From positions 207,501 to 271,500 of the forward strand of contig CP038131.1 of assembly GCA_004519485.1 (NCBI GenBank): DNA of 64,000 nt, given 5' to 3'. The stretch is from Nannochloropsis oceanica. Lineage: Eukaryota > Sar > Eustigmatophyceae > Eustigmatales > Monodopsidaceae. Position 1 is the first letter of the stretch. Every line of letters starts with the position of its first letter. The notes below the pieces were generated by a model. That model was not told the origin of the DNA. It was given only the letters and a program-made list of their open reading frames with translations, and did not search any database. Shown piece by piece: positions 31,877 through 42,770 of this stretch. Position numbers and translations under genes: made by a program.

Positions 31877-32077
31877 AGCGGAAGCGATGATCAATTTTGC
31901 AGCCGATGCCGCATGAGTACGCCTTCACGATTGGTGTAAAAAAACCGCGCCCTTGTCCCCTCCTTTCTGTCCAGGAGATTCTTCGTCAATGTTGGACAGA
32001 ATGCGGACGTAGGGCGGCGCTCTTCTTGACGTCCGCCGTGTATAAGTACTTGTGCTCCTGCAAGTCGGCCACCACTT

Positions 32078-32455
32078 CTCGTACCCCAATCTCATAGGCT
32101 CCTCCTCCTCCCTGGCTGACTCATCCTCTTCTTTCTGTTTGATCCGCTCTTGCTCCTGCCCTCGCAGATCGCCTAGCCCTTGTCGAAGCCATGCCCTGAA
32201 TGTATATTTGACATCTGCGCACATCTCTGCCAGGCGGAAATCTTCCAAAAGAAGGGTTGCGATTGTAAAGGAAGTTCCACCAGTGTCATGTTGTCATCCT
32301 TGCCTCGTTAATGGGACTGCGCATGAGGTCAAATTGGTGGCCAGCAAAGAAGTGCTATGTCGAATAAGGCGTGTCCCGCAATTCTAAGTCATCACTTGTC
32401 AGAGGCACGCTTTTCTGTGTGATGTTGTGTGAGCGCGTTGCTGTTGTGGTCTACA
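32078..32455 (+). repeat. Inverted duplication, copy B
   Basis: Partner of copy A, about 200 bases away and in opposite orientation. The best blocks are 32078-32095, about 32333-32360 and 32387-32432. The internal extra segment (about 32096-32330) read leftward gives a coding-like stretch (FRLAEMCADVKYTFRAWLRQ), so the unit may derive from a small gene. Confidence 0.85.
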
Positions 32456-32656
32456 TTGCCCGAGATAGATGTGACCCTAACTTTATTTTCTGTGTGCCAA
32501 ATTTGCGTTATTACTTTGTTACGTATCGAATCTATATGTATGTGCATATTCTATGGACTTGTTTGGACATCATTCATGAAAAGAGGGCTTTCCCCCCCGC
32601 GGATTTCCCAGTGCCTCTAGCCATAAGCTTGCTTCATCCACTTCCGGTAAATCGTT

Positions 32657-34777
32657 TCACAAGAAGTCCGGAGTAGTCAACGCTCTTTCCGGGTTTTGTG
32701 ACATTCCGTAGGTGACGTTTCTAGGCAGCGCGCCCAGCTCCTTGCTCTCCTCTACCGTCTCATTATCCTGCTGCAGGACATACAGGCCGTCCTCGTGCTC
32801 GTCGGCCGTGCTTTTTCCTTTCACGCCTGGGGAATCCCCACTCCATGAACAAAATGTTCGCGAAGACGGGTGCCTCTGCTCTCCCAAGCGCCGATCTCGT
32901 GCCCGCCCTACTTCCGTCTCCCAATTGAGGCAGGCCACCAACACACTCGTTGTCAGCAGATAAAAATAACATCCCGCAGCGAGGCCCAGACACAAGCCTA
33001 TAATGTCCCATTCTAAACGAAATGCGAAAAGAACAGACAAAGGCATGCCTATACCAAAGTACGATACCAGCGTTGCTATAAAGGCCACGGTCTGCTTGCC
33101 ACTCCCCTTGAGAACGCCCGTGCAAGCAGCTTGGATTCCGTCGGCAAACATGTACAAGGCTGCGATGTGTGCTGTCGTTCGGAGGAGCTGGAGTTCTCGA
33201 GCATTGGCTACGTGTACAGGTGTAAGTGTAAGTGAAAAGGTCGCGTGAGTCTTCAGTTGGAGAAACATTCGCTCTCTCTTTAACATCTGCAGGCACACAA
33301 AGTAGGTCGCAATTGCTCTTTCCCTCTAATCCAAAGACAAAAACGAACCGGTAAAGATGCGCGGGTAATAGTCACGCAACAAAAATAAGGAAAGACCCAT
33401 AAGACTGCTTATAACTCCTGCATACAGTGGCGCAACGCGCGATGCCCGTTTGGCTTCGACGGCCTGACCCCGTCCCAGTTCATTACCCACACGAACGTTC
33501 GCCGCAACATGCGCACCAAATGCGACCATATACGCCAAGGCATTCATTGTTTGATAGATGGCCATGGCCCCGATCTTGGGCGTCGGGTCCGGGAGGAAGC
33601 CTGCCAAAAAGACGATAGACTCGGTCGCCCACCACTCCCCCATCATGAGTAGTCCGCCGAAGCTCAACTGCATGTATGAGGAATACGATAAATAATGATG
33701 AGAGGTCATCGAAATGCTTTCTCAAAGCCTACTCAAAAGGGTCGCCATCTCTTACCTGCAGAAATGGCCAGGGGTCCTGTCCAAGGGCCCTGCGCAAATC
33801 AGTCCTCGATGGCCACGCAAGTTCTGTCCGCGCAGCCACCCCGTACCATACAATGTAGACAACGAGCATCGTCAACCAAATCGCCTGTGTAAGAGCGGTG
33901 GCAACAGCCGAACCAATAGCACCCAGGCCGCACGGCTTGATGAAGAGCCAATTGAGGAACGGGTGGAGCAATGCGGCTGTTCCCGATGTCACAGCAATTG
34001 GTCGTGTGATGCCCTGTGCTTGTAGCCACGTCGTTACACACTGCAGAAAGGCGTACAGCCATAGACTTTGGGAAGCGTGGGAAGAATAGATTTCCCTTAG
34101 GATTAGCTGCCTGGAGGTGTGTGACCCAAAAGAGTCAACGAGGATCAAGGAGCGTCTTTCCCAATCGACGCTCTGAAGGAAATATCCCGCATCTTGCTCA
34201 CATGAGCTTTCATACTTTTGAAGATAAATGCCCTAAACAAGCCTTTCACAAAACAAAGTCTGCGTGAAGACGTACCTAGGGACGAGTGCCCGCATGTAGC
34301 TGCCGGCCTCCGCACTCACTGTGGCGTCCTGGCCAGACACAACAAAAAAGGCCCTAGTCCACTGCCACAGAATGCTTAAGGGCACACACACGCTAAGCAA
34401 CAATGCCAGCGCCTTAAAGAAGACACGATTCATTGCCCGCAAGTCACCTGCACCGTATGCCTGCGAGGCCAAGGTAGCCAGTCCCGAGGAAAGCCCGACC
34501 ATGACACTATGCCCGGTAACATTGGCCAAAGCGCTGGCAATGCTAATCGCTGCAAAGTCAGAGGATGAGCAGAAATGGCCGACAAAAATCATTGACATCA
34601 CGGAGAAGGAGCGCATCAGTAGCATGCCCACGGAAATGGGCCAGGCGAGGGCAGCCTAAGTGAGCGTGGTGAGAGGGGTTAGTGTGTCTGAGAGAAGGGG
34701 TCCACCTTGGTGGTGTACTAAGTGTAATTAGGGCGCACCTGCTTGCGCAGCTCGTCCACCACCGGGTACACAGCCAT
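32657..34777 (-). CDS. MATE family multidrug/toxin extrusion transporter
   Basis: Five exons read leftward: 34777-34739, 34655-34276, 34065-33756, 33667-33349 and 33207-32657. Every intron is GT-AG, every phase matches, and they predict 532 residues. MATE proteins export organic cations or metabolites in exchange for H+ or Na+. Family blocks crossing or flanking the joints include ELRKQAALAWPISVGMLLMR at the start, GLSSGLATLASQAYGAGD, LWLYAFLQCVTTWLQAQGI, HVAANVRVGNELGRG and YMFADGIQAACTGVLKGSGK. About 12 hydrophobic helices can be counted, followed by a charged cytosolic tail of about 90 residues. Substrate cannot be inferred. The 13-codon first exon (MAVYPVVDELRKQ) is the least certain part. 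Confidence 0.93.
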
Positions 34778-35627
34778 GATGAGGAACGTGGTGCTGCAGG
34801 CGTGACTATCCCAACTCTGGAATGATGGGAGGTGGGTTGGGGTTGGGGGAAGGGTATGGAAAAGCATATGAAGAGACAAATCCGTGAGTTAACGAGAAGA
34901 AGCTTTTGATGATCAGGCTTCCTGTCACAAGCCTGTCGTCTTCAATAAATTTCAAAACCAGCTGAAATGAGACTGATACAGACTGTGAGGTCAACACAGT
35001 CCCAAGCCCCAGCGGCTCCAAATTTTGATCATGACAACGAAATCTACTTCTGACAGCTGCTCTTCAACTGACTTGCGTTCCATGGGGCATGGAAATTTAC
35101 ATTACCCAGCCTCAAGGGGCTGGACTGTCGTTTAACTAGGTGATATGTGGTCAAAATTGTTGGTATAGTTTGCCGACTACCCCCCCCCTCCCCATTCTTT
35201 CTATCAAGAGCCATCTCGACAGGAGAAGTTCACCCGACGTCGGCCCATATAAACCGAAAGGTAAAACATTATTTACATGGTGGAAGGTGAAGGGAAGCTT
35301 TAAATTGAAAAGGGAACCGGACGTCCATAGCCCACATTTTTTTCCCTTTTGGAGCGCCTTTGTAATTTGCGTTGGATGCCCCGTCCCACATTTCCAGTAT
35401 AATTTTTCATGTCAATTCTTTTGGTTGTTTCTTTATCCATGTGCACATATAATTCACCATGTTCCCCGACTTCTGAACGTCGTAAAACTTCCTCTCTTGG
35501 TCACTATTGCACATGTACGTCCAAACCTAAATTTATATTACCCGACAAGGGAAGGGAGACAAAAATGCAGAATGCATCGGCTCTCTTATCCTCTTTCGCT
35601 TTATACTCGTCACACTCTCATCTTTAT
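34778..35627. other. Intergenic, GT61 gene 3' end to MATE promoter
   Basis: About 850 AT-richer bases between two leftward genes. A rightward frame of about 200 residues spans part of it and runs over the last exon of the glycosyltransferase; it has no motif and is not accepted. Nothing else was recognised. Confidence 0.5.
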
Positions 35628-38085
35628 TTATGTGTTCCCAGTACTGGGATTGCGGCGACCGTTCTTCTGCCACTCCGGGCTGTTGGCCTCCAAAAGGGAA
35701 ATGATTTGTCTTCTTTCGACTGTCTGCTTTATTCTCGTAGCAATTTGCAGAACTTGATCTACCTCGAGCCGGACGGGAAATTGGGAGGCAAGAAAGCGGC
35801 AGAAAGGAGAATCTTTGCATTTCTGTTAAGACAGGACGGGAAAAGGTGTGTGTAAGATCAGGAGCGAAAGGGCAATGGGCAAGTCACTGAGTGAAGGCAA
35901 ATACTGGCGATGAGGATAGCCAAAAAGACGAGGTCTTAGTACCCTCAGACCCCCCGCCTTTTCCCCACCCCATAATCCTTAAATGACACAACACCCGACA
36001 CAAACCGTCACGTCATGCCCCGGCAAAAATAATGGCGCCACCATATCAAGCAAAACCGGCTGTTTCATATCAGAGGAATGGAAGAAGGGATGAAGGCGTG
36101 AGAAGATTCCTTTGCGTTCACAAAATATCCAACCCTCCTCCCTCCCTCCCTCTTCCCCTCCCTCCCTCCTTTACCTGTAGCTTCCGCACCGGCTCGGACA
36201 CAACATGCATATACTGAAGATTACATGCAGAGGCCAAGCGCCCATAGGTCGGATCCCCAAAATGGTACGGCATGATCTCAACAAGCAAGGACTCTGGAGG
36301 TAAAAAACCTGCAAGCATGCCGGAGAACCCGTGAGGAGTGATTAATGCATCGGCATCCGCCAAAACAGCAACTACGTCGCAGATGGGTCTGTTCTCTTGA
36401 TGATTCAGTAGGTCGATGTGGACTTGTGTGTAGGTGTTGCTACTGCTGAAGAGGGGGAGCAGGGACGAGTGGAGGAGGGCGGTGGTATTGTGTGCGTGGC
36501 GGAGACGCCGGGAGAAGCCGTCGTGGTTGTAGATCACTACCTTAATTGGTCTGTTACCACTGCTGCTGCTACTACCGCTGCTGCTGCTATTAATACTGCT
36601 CGCCTGTCTGTCGTCATCGTTCTTGGCCCGCATCCTACATAGTTCAATTGCCAAGTGACGCATGCGTCTTGAACGATCACGACGATCAAGATCCCAGAGC
36701 GGAGACACAAGAGGGACGTCTCCGCCGAAGCTGCCCAAATTGTAGACATGCCCACGTGAACTATACACCTGGTGTACGGCGCTGGTGCTGGTGCTGGTGC
36801 TGGTGCTTGTGCTGGTGCCGGTGCTAGTGCTGGTGCTGGTGCTGGTAGGGAAGGGAAGAGCGTAGGACAGAGACAGAAGCGAAGAGGAGGAAGGCCGGAA
36901 AATGGATGAAAATATGTAGCTTAAACTATTCCTATTGCTCCCGGACTTGATGTTTGATCTCTTTTTTTCCTTCTCCTCATTCAACGAAGACGACGCAACT
37001 GCAGCCGCTGCTGCTGCTATTACTGCCTCCTCTGCTGCTGTCTCTTCTACTCCTTCTAATATTGATTTAAAGGGCACGGTAAATAGCTCGTGAGGTCCCT
37101 GCTTCCGCAAGTCAACCGTCCATCGTGTGTACCTATTACCCCGTCCATCCTTCACCCGTGATTCCGATGCCAAGGATGCTGAGGAGGAGGAGGCGGAGGA
37201 AGAGGAGGGAGAGGAAAAAGACGAAAGGGATGAAGGGGGCATGTTTGTGGGAGGACTAACAAAGGAAGTGGAGACGCCGATAGGATTGTTGTTCCCATAG
37301 ATTGCGAGGTTATCCACTCCTCGGAACATGGCGACGGGCGAGATGAAGTGGATTTGGTCAAAAACCAAGGCAGGGGAGGACGGCCACGATGACGACGAGA
37401 AGGGTGAGGGAGAGTAAGAAGAAGATTGCCATCTTCGTGCAAAGCTTTCATGAGCCTCCTCCATGGCTAGTAGGATGGCTATAGTGGTAAGCAGGCGCGT
37501 GAAGGGCCGCAGGTCAGCGCCCCAGTCGACGGAAGGCAGGCGGACGACTAGCTGACAGCCACTGCTGCTATCACCATTTTGAGCACTGCTCTTTTCCTCC
37601 TTGTTCAGATGCCCAAATATTTTGTCAGAGAAGAAAATAGGCCATTCTGGACGGGAGCCCAGATCGTTGATTGCACTTAACATCCACCGTCCAACATGGA
37701 AAGGATGGCTGGGACGGTAAGCACCATGCCGCGTCGGAGAGTCCCATGACAAGGAGACGATTGGCGATGGTGGTGGTGATGGCGGGATAATCGTAGCCTT
37801 GTGGTAAGACTGCATCAAAGCCGTGTGGTGTGATGTAGCACGAATTCTACCGCTGGCGTTCGTTTGGGTGGCATTGTTGGTGCTCGTGCTGCGATTGCCG
37901 CCATGAAAACGTGGGATCACTGTAGAGGCCTGCCTCTCTTCTGCCACAAGCAAGGACGAAGACGAAACGTTGGCAATCAAGGTGACAATGCCAAAGAGGA
38001 TGATAGCCAGGCACGCCGTCTGCAGACGGCTGTGCGTACTGGCAGCAGCCGTGGAGGGGCCAAAACCAGCGGCGGCCCCTACCAT
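35628..38085 (-). CDS. GT61-type (DUF563) glycosyltransferase, type II membrane protein
   Basis: Two exons: 38085-36175 and 35822-35628, joined by a 352-base GT-AG intron in phase 0, predict 701 residues. The N-terminus has one membrane segment (about residues 24-47, CLAIILFGIVTLIANV), then a Ser/Thr-rich stem, then a luminal domain. The C-terminal signature of GT61/EOGT-like enzymes is clear: ADALITPHGFSGMLAGFLPP followed by SLLVEIMPYHFGDPTYGRLA. The hidden last exon adds KCKDSPFCRFLASQFPVRLE, completing the Cys-containing end seen in this family. Such enzymes transfer xylose, GlcNAc or arabinose in the Golgi or ER. A (TS)n low-complexity run lies about residue 420-440. Acceptor sugar is unknown. 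The first exon ends at CTACAG/GTAAAG. Confidence 0.85.
36778..36849. repeat. Coding GCTGGT hexanucleotide repeat
   Basis: About 11 imperfect copies of GCTGGT, read leftward as alternating Thr-Ser in the glycosyltransferase stem. Variants (GCTTGT, GCCGGT, GCTAGT) show it is not freshly expanded. A related short run occurs in USE1 (about 46165-46190). Confidence 0.9.
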
Positions 38086-38667
38086 GCTGCTTCACACAGG
38101 AGGTAAATGTAAGAGCCGGCGTCGTGTACTTTCCCTCCCTCCAGAGTCCCCCGCGACCAGCCAAGTGGCAACGGCAGACTTGGGAACTCTGTGGCGTATT
38201 ATGGGGAGGAAGGATAGTGTGCGAGAGGCATGGGAAAAAGCTCATCAAGGACATGTGCGCTGTGGAACAGCAGCGCTGCTGGCGTTCAGAGCAGCCGCGA
38301 CTCCCGAGTTGCTCATCCGGTGCGCGGATCAGTAATCCCGGAAGCTAACTTGCATGTTGTGAGCCCTTGACATTTTTATGGTCGCACCACCACTGGACCC
38401 TACCCTCTGCATCGTACCCTCTGTTCCCATCAATGCTCCCTTGAGAGTTTGGATTTTGGGCGCCGGACCCCGCTTTTCAATGTCAAAGCGAGGCAGCCTC
38501 CAAGCACCCATCAGGCGTTACACTTGTCTGATCGTCAACCCTTGCCCCAACAACAAACCATACAGGCAGCACGTTATCCACCACCTGACACATATAAATC
38601 TTCGTCACTCCCTCATCTAGCCGCCGACACTCAAGGCTAGCTAGCAACACCCACTCCGCTCAGCAAC
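38086..38667. other. Divergent promoter interval, GT61 / glutaminyl cyclase
   Basis: About 580 bases between genes pointing away from each other; must contain both promoters. A short open frame on each strand reads as noise. Confidence 0.5.
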
Positions 38668-39621
38668 ATGCCTCGATTCACGAGGGCCTGGGCGATGTCC
38701 CTCCTCGTCGTTGCTCCCACGCTGGCCGTGGCCTTTGCTGCAGGTCACTCTGCATCATCGCCCTCGACTTCGCGCAGCAGCAGCAGCAGCGGCAGCAGCA
38801 GCAGCAGCAGTACCACACAGGACCGTCCCGTCAAGATGCACAGGGGCCTGCAAAAGCGGACGAGTTTCGTGATCCTTGAAGAGTTCGCACACGACCCTGA
38901 GGCGTTCACACAAGGGCTGGTCTACGAGGATGACGGTACCCTCCTAGAAGGCACTGGGCTGTACGGCAAGTCCAAATTGCGGCGAGTAAATGCTAAGACG
39001 GGCGAGGTGATGGCGTCGGAAGAGATCGACAAGCGGTACTTTGGGGAGGGTATCGTGGCGGTGGACGACAAGATCATTCAGATCACCTGGAAAGAACGCA
39101 AAGCTCTGGTGTATGGTCGCCAAAACCTGACGTTGCTCTACGACTTTATCTACGACACGAGCAACCATGAAGGATGGGGTATCACTACGGATGGAGATCG
39201 TCTGATTGTGTCCGACGGCTCGTCGAATTTGCATTTCTGGGACAAAACCACTTACCAAGAAATTCCCAATTCGCGCTTGCGTGTCGAAGACGGCTTTGGA
39301 AAAGCCGTGAATCACTTGAATGAGTTGGAATATGCCTATGGTTATGTGTGGGCGAACATCTGGTTGGCAGATGATATAGTTCAGATTGACCCGAGCACGG
39401 GCAAGGTGGTGGCGTTTTACGATTTTTCTGTGCTGTATCCTCACACTCAACGGATGAGTGTCGACCAGGTCCTTAACGGGATTGCATACGATTCGACCGA
39501 GGATGTTTTTTATTTGACGGGAAAGTGGTGGCCGAAATACTACAAAGTCAAGATGTGCATTGAGGAAAACGCGGTGTGTGCGGCTGATGTAGGAGATGGG
39601 GAAACGTCGCCCCCGAAGTAG
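38668..39621 (+). CDS. Glutaminyl-peptide cyclotransferase, plant/bacterial beta-propeller type
   Basis: Converts N-terminal Gln of peptides to pyroglutamate in the secretory pathway. The 317-residue single exon starts with a signal peptide (residues 10-25) and a poly-Ser linker, then the five-bladed propeller type of papaya and Arabidopsis: PEAFTQGLVYEDDGTLLEGT, KRYFGEGI with the catalytic-region Glu, IQITWKERKALVYGR, WGITTDGDRLIVSDGSSNLH, LNELEYAYGYVWANIW and VLNGIAYDSTEDVFYLTGKW. All blades look intact and length fits the family. The cleavage area contains VAFAAG, so plastid routing cannot be excluded. The short acidic C-terminus has no known role. Confidence 0.95.
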   Translation: MPRFTRAWAMSLLVVAPTLAVAFAAGHSASSPSTSRSSSSSGSSSSSSTTQDRPVKMHRGLQKRTSFVILEEFAHDPEAFTQGLVYEDDGTLLEGTGLYGKSKLRRVNAKTGEVMASEEIDKRYFGEGIVAVDDKIIQITWKERKALVYGRQNLTLLYDFIYDTSNHEGWGITTDGDRLIVSDGSSNLHFWDKTTYQEIPNSRLRVEDGFGKAVNHLNELEYAYGYVWANIWLADDIVQIDPSTGKVVAFYDFSVLYPHTQRMSVDQVLNGIAYDSTEDVFYLTGKWWPKYYKVKMCIEENAVCAADVGDGETSPPK

Positions 39622-39976
39622 TAAGGAAGGAATGGAAGGGGGGAGGGAGGGAGGGACTGTCTGTACGAGCAAATGGTATCGTTCTCATAATTTGGCAAGA
39701 AGCAAAGTTTATGTAACACTAGGATAGAGGAAAGTGATCGCGCACATACGTTCAAGTCTTTTTGTGTGCCAAGGCATCACAGACAGAGAACGACGAGTGC
39801 GGTGCCAGCCATCCCAACCAACAAATTAAATAAATGAAATGAAAAATTAGCGAAAGACTTTTTGACTCCTTCCAAACATGCTATGTCTCGCCATTTTCTT
39901 CTATTTCACCGTGCTGTACATGCTTTCCTTTTACCTCCTCTCTTCTCCCCCCCCACCCTTCCTCAAAAAAATGTAA
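39622..39976. other. Convergent 3' interval
   Basis: About 355 bases between the 3' ends of the glutaminyl cyclase and IMP4 genes. AATAAA-like AT-rich sequence occurs near 39825, suited to polyadenylation. No gene seen. Confidence 0.5.
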
Positions 39977-40852
39977 TTAAAGCATCCTCCTCTTCTTGGC
40001 TGTGTTCATGTACGGCCTGAAAACATACTCTGTTTCCGCATCCGCCTGCTCCAACGTTCCCAATTTGACTTGAAACAAGGTCAGATCAAACCGAGGCCCC
40101 ACCTCCTTGAGAGTCACCTCCCCCTTCACTCCCGGAGCCTTCTCAAAAGTGTGATGCCGAAACACGATCTGGTCATCCTCATTCGCAAACGTCACCACCC
40201 GCTTCGTCTCGGCCTTTGGCGCCGGAAACGTATACTTCAAAATGTCTGCCACCCTCTGCCCTAGGCTAGACGTAAATCCCTCAAAGATTAGGTGAGGGTA
40301 GGCCTCCGAAACCGTAGCTCGGTCTTCAATATCATGCCGCATCACCACATTCGACAAGGTGAAATAAGCAGTGGGACCCAAAGGCAAGTGACACACCAGC
40401 AACCCATCGGGCTGCCCCCTCGTTTCTTGAACCATAACAATATCCGTAAAGTCATGCGTGCGACAAGCTTCCACCAGCTCGGGGACCTTGGTATTGCCTC
40501 TGTTGACTGCCTGGGCATTGGGAAAGATGAGCTTGACTTCCTTCATAAACTGCTTCAGCCGCGAGGACGGATCACGCGACGTGGTCACACAAACTTTTGG
40601 GTCCCGCGTGCCAGCCAAACCATACTCATCATCCACGTGCGACCGAGGTGTGGAGGTTGCCTCGTCCTCCAACCCGACCTCATGCCGCAAGCTGGCCTCC
40701 TCGCCCCGCAGCTCCGTGGGAATGGGCTTGCCTTCTTGTAGGGCCGTACGGATCAGGCGCTTGCGTTCATACGCCGACTTCTCCTTGCCTTCCAAAGACT
40801 TCCGATATAAGTACTCCTTCCGAAGCCGCGTTTGTCTTCGGAGGGTGCTCAT
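39977..40852 (-). CDS. IMP4: U3 snoRNP protein IMP4 (Brix domain)
   Basis: Nucleolar component of the U3 snoRNP/SSU processome, needed for early 18S rRNA processing with IMP3 and MPP10. The single exon gives 291 residues, the family length. The N-terminus MSTLRRQTRLRKEYLYRKSL is nearly diagnostic. The Brix domain (about 80-265) shows PKVCVTTSRDPSSRLKQFMK, FTDIVMVQETRGQPDGLLVC, LPLGPTAYFTLSNVVMRHDI, PHLIFEGFTSSLGQRV and DDQIVFRHHTF. The C-terminus ends in the usual basic tail (AKKRRML). Confidence 0.97.
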   Translation of the reverse strand: MSTLRRQTRLRKEYLYRKSLEGKEKSAYERKRLIRTALQEGKPIPTELRGEEASLRHEVGLEDEATSTPRSHVDDEYGLAGTRDPKVCVTTSRDPSSRLKQFMKEVKLIFPNAQAVNRGNTKVPELVEACRTHDFTDIVMVQETRGQPDGLLVCHLPLGPTAYFTLSNVVMRHDIEDRATVSEAYPHLIFEGFTSSLGQRVADILKYTFPAPKAETKRVVTFANEDDQIVFRHHTFEKAPGVKGEVTLKEVGPRFDLTLFQVKLGTLEQADAETEYVFRPYMNTAKKRRML

Positions 40853-41303
40853 GGTGGTTGTGTGAGGGTGGGGAAGACGTAGGCTGGGTTGGGGAGGAGC
40901 TGGAGTAGGGAGTGGTGTTTGGCGGGAGATATGTGAGTCAGATGAAAAAACCTAGCAAGTCCAGCAGTGCAACTTAAACTTCTAGTTATGATGCTTATCA
41001 TGGCCTGCTCTGTGTGGGTCTGCTATTCGTGTTCCCTAAATCCATTGGATGAAAAGGACTCTTAATCGCGATGATATCCATCACTCGCGGTTCCCAATGT
41101 TATGACCGCCATTCCATTCTTTTTCCTGCTCCGTTATTGGTGTACCTCGCCAAGACCAAGCACCTGAATGTCACAAATCTACCTGGCATTTCGCTATCGT
41201 TGTGGCCACTCTTTAATCTGATTGTGGTCTTGCACTCATCCATTTCTCCCACTGACCTCCCCACCCGCCAAATCCCCTTCCCTTCCTCCTCCCGCAACAC
41301 TGC
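40853..41303. other. Divergent promoter interval, IMP4 / methyltransferase
   Basis: About 450 bases upstream of two genes that point away from each other. No motif is clear enough to call. Confidence 0.5.
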
Positions 41304-42431
41304 ATGCTCGCCTACACACTAGCCATGCTGCGCCTTCCAAGACCCATCCTCTTGATCGTCCTTCTCTTTTCCACCTCGACCCATGCATTCCGTCACACAA
41401 CCCTCAAGATGATGTCCTCCAGCACGGACATGCCCTTATCGGCCAGCACCAGGACGCCAACCGTACTCCGACAACCTCTGTCGTATCGCGTCGCGGACAA
41501 AGTCGTCGGCACGCTCTTTGGAATCGACCCCATTTTCAACCTGTTGGCCAAGAAGGCCCGGGAATCGATCATGGTCCGGGGGGAGAAGATTGGTGTGTCG
41601 TGGGTGGAGAGGGTGGACGGCCTAAAGCAACACATGGACGAGCTCGAGAAGCAGTACGAGGAAATCAACCGGCCCCTCGTTGTGACCCCCGAATACTACA
41701 AGAAGCCTTTCCATGCATATAAGGAGGGAAATCTCGGATGGGCTCCTGCCATTGAATTCGAGGCTGCTTCATTGAGTGTCCACAGCCCTACCTTCACCAC
41801 TGGCCCAACCGAGCTAGAAGAAGACGGCGACGCCAAGCTCCGCGGCAATTTCCACGCCCGTATGAGGGAAATGTTGTCGACTTACACCTTCACTCCTTCT
41901 CGAATAATCGACGTGGGTTGCGCCGCTGGGATGAGCACGCTGCGTCTGCAAGCCTCCTTTCCTGAGGCCGAGGTAATGGGCATCGACCTGTCGCCCTACA
42001 TGCTGGCCGTTGCAAAATACAACCTCAACTCCCGGCCCGAGCTCGCGCAGCTCAAAAGCGAAAGGCGTGTAGATTACATGCATGCCGCAGGGGAGGACAC
42101 GGGACTGCCTGATGCGTCGGTAGACTTGGTCTCAATTTGCCTGGTTAATCACGAGCTACCAAATGAGGCCGCACGTAAGGTCTTCCGAGAGGCTTACCGC
42201 TTGCTTCGCCCCGGCGGGGCCTTGGCGTTTATGGATATGGATCCGACGGCAATGGCTTTCCAGAGAATTGTGAATAATCCGATGCTATTCGCCCTGTTCA
42301 AGAGCACGGAACCCTGGTTGAAGGAGTATGTAGTGCTGGACTTGCCGAGCGAGCTGCAGGCAGCAGGGTTTAGCCGCATGGATGTTAAGGGGAATTCACC
42401 GCGGCATCGAACGGTGGTGGCGTTTAAGTAA
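41304..42431 (+). CDS. SAM-dependent class I methyltransferase, probably plastid-targeted
   Basis: A 375-residue single-exon protein. The SAM-binding fold lies at about residues 195-325: IIDVGCAAGMSTLRL is motif I with the Gly loop, VMGIDLSPYMLAVA is motif II with the acidic ribose ligand, and HAAGEDTGLPDASVDLVSIC plus EAYRLLRPGGALAFMDMDP are the later motifs. The N-terminus (PRPILLIVLLFSTSTHAFRH) is a signal peptide ending Ala-Phe, the ochrophyte plastid-entry pattern. Similar plastid proteins exist in plants and algae, often in quinone, pigment or lipid methylation, but the substrate cannot be read from the sequence. The second Met at 41325 is an alternative start. Confidence 0.88.
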   Translation: MLAYTLAMLRLPRPILLIVLLFSTSTHAFRHTTLKMMSSSTDMPLSASTRTPTVLRQPLSYRVADKVVGTLFGIDPIFNLLAKKARESIMVRGEKIGVSWVERVDGLKQHMDELEKQYEEINRPLVVTPEYYKKPFHAYKEGNLGWAPAIEFEAASLSVHSPTFTTGPTELEEDGDAKLRGNFHARMREMLSTYTFTPSRIIDVGCAAGMSTLRLQASFPEAEVMGIDLSPYMLAVAKYNLNSRPELAQLKSERRVDYMHAAGEDTGLPDASVDLVSICLVNHELPNEAARKVFREAYRLLRPGGALAFMDMDPTAMAFQRIVNNPMLFALFKSTEPWLKEYVVLDLPSELQAAGFSRMDVKGNSPRHRTVVAFK

Positions 42432-42770
42432 AAACAAGAAAGAGTTTGGAGATACACGCGTTCGTTTAAGTGGGGATCAGGAGGAGAGGACAAGACACAT
42501 TCCTCACAACATTCTGTTTCTTGACAGAGAGGTATGTGTTAATGCGCGCGCCGAAATTCAGTTCTAACCTTTCCCTCCACCAAAAAACATGTCTATTTTT
42601 TATTTTGTACCAATAATTTCGCGGACTTATCCGCGATTGAAAAGAATGAAAAACAAAGAACGCAGGCCACTTAACGCCCTAACCGCGCGTGCTCTCTTAT
42701 CCAACCCGTCTCCCTGCCAAGCCATCACCCTAGAACCAAGCTGCCCCCAAAATTTTGATGAATCCACCGA
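42432..42770. other. Convergent 3' interval
   Basis: About 340 bases between the 3' ends of the methyltransferase and the sugar carrier. Short open frames here show no motif. Confidence 0.5.

Larger units (their letters stand above)
31317..32656. other. Intergenic with inverted duplication
   Basis: About 1.3 kb upstream of the PPR gene and downstream of the MATE gene. Most of it is occupied by two diverged copies of the same sequence in opposite orientation, described separately. Short coding-like pieces occur (EEEPMRLGYE and VADLQEHKYLYTADVKK leftward near 32050-32110; MELSAPGMRLGYEEEAEAM rightward near 31830-31890), but no complete gene. Confidence 0.55.

Noticed and set aside
35140-35757. 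Rightward frame of about 205 residues
   Set aside because: No family motif, rich in Phe/His/Pro as in random AT-richer DNA, and it overlaps the last exon of the GT61-type gene on the other strand.
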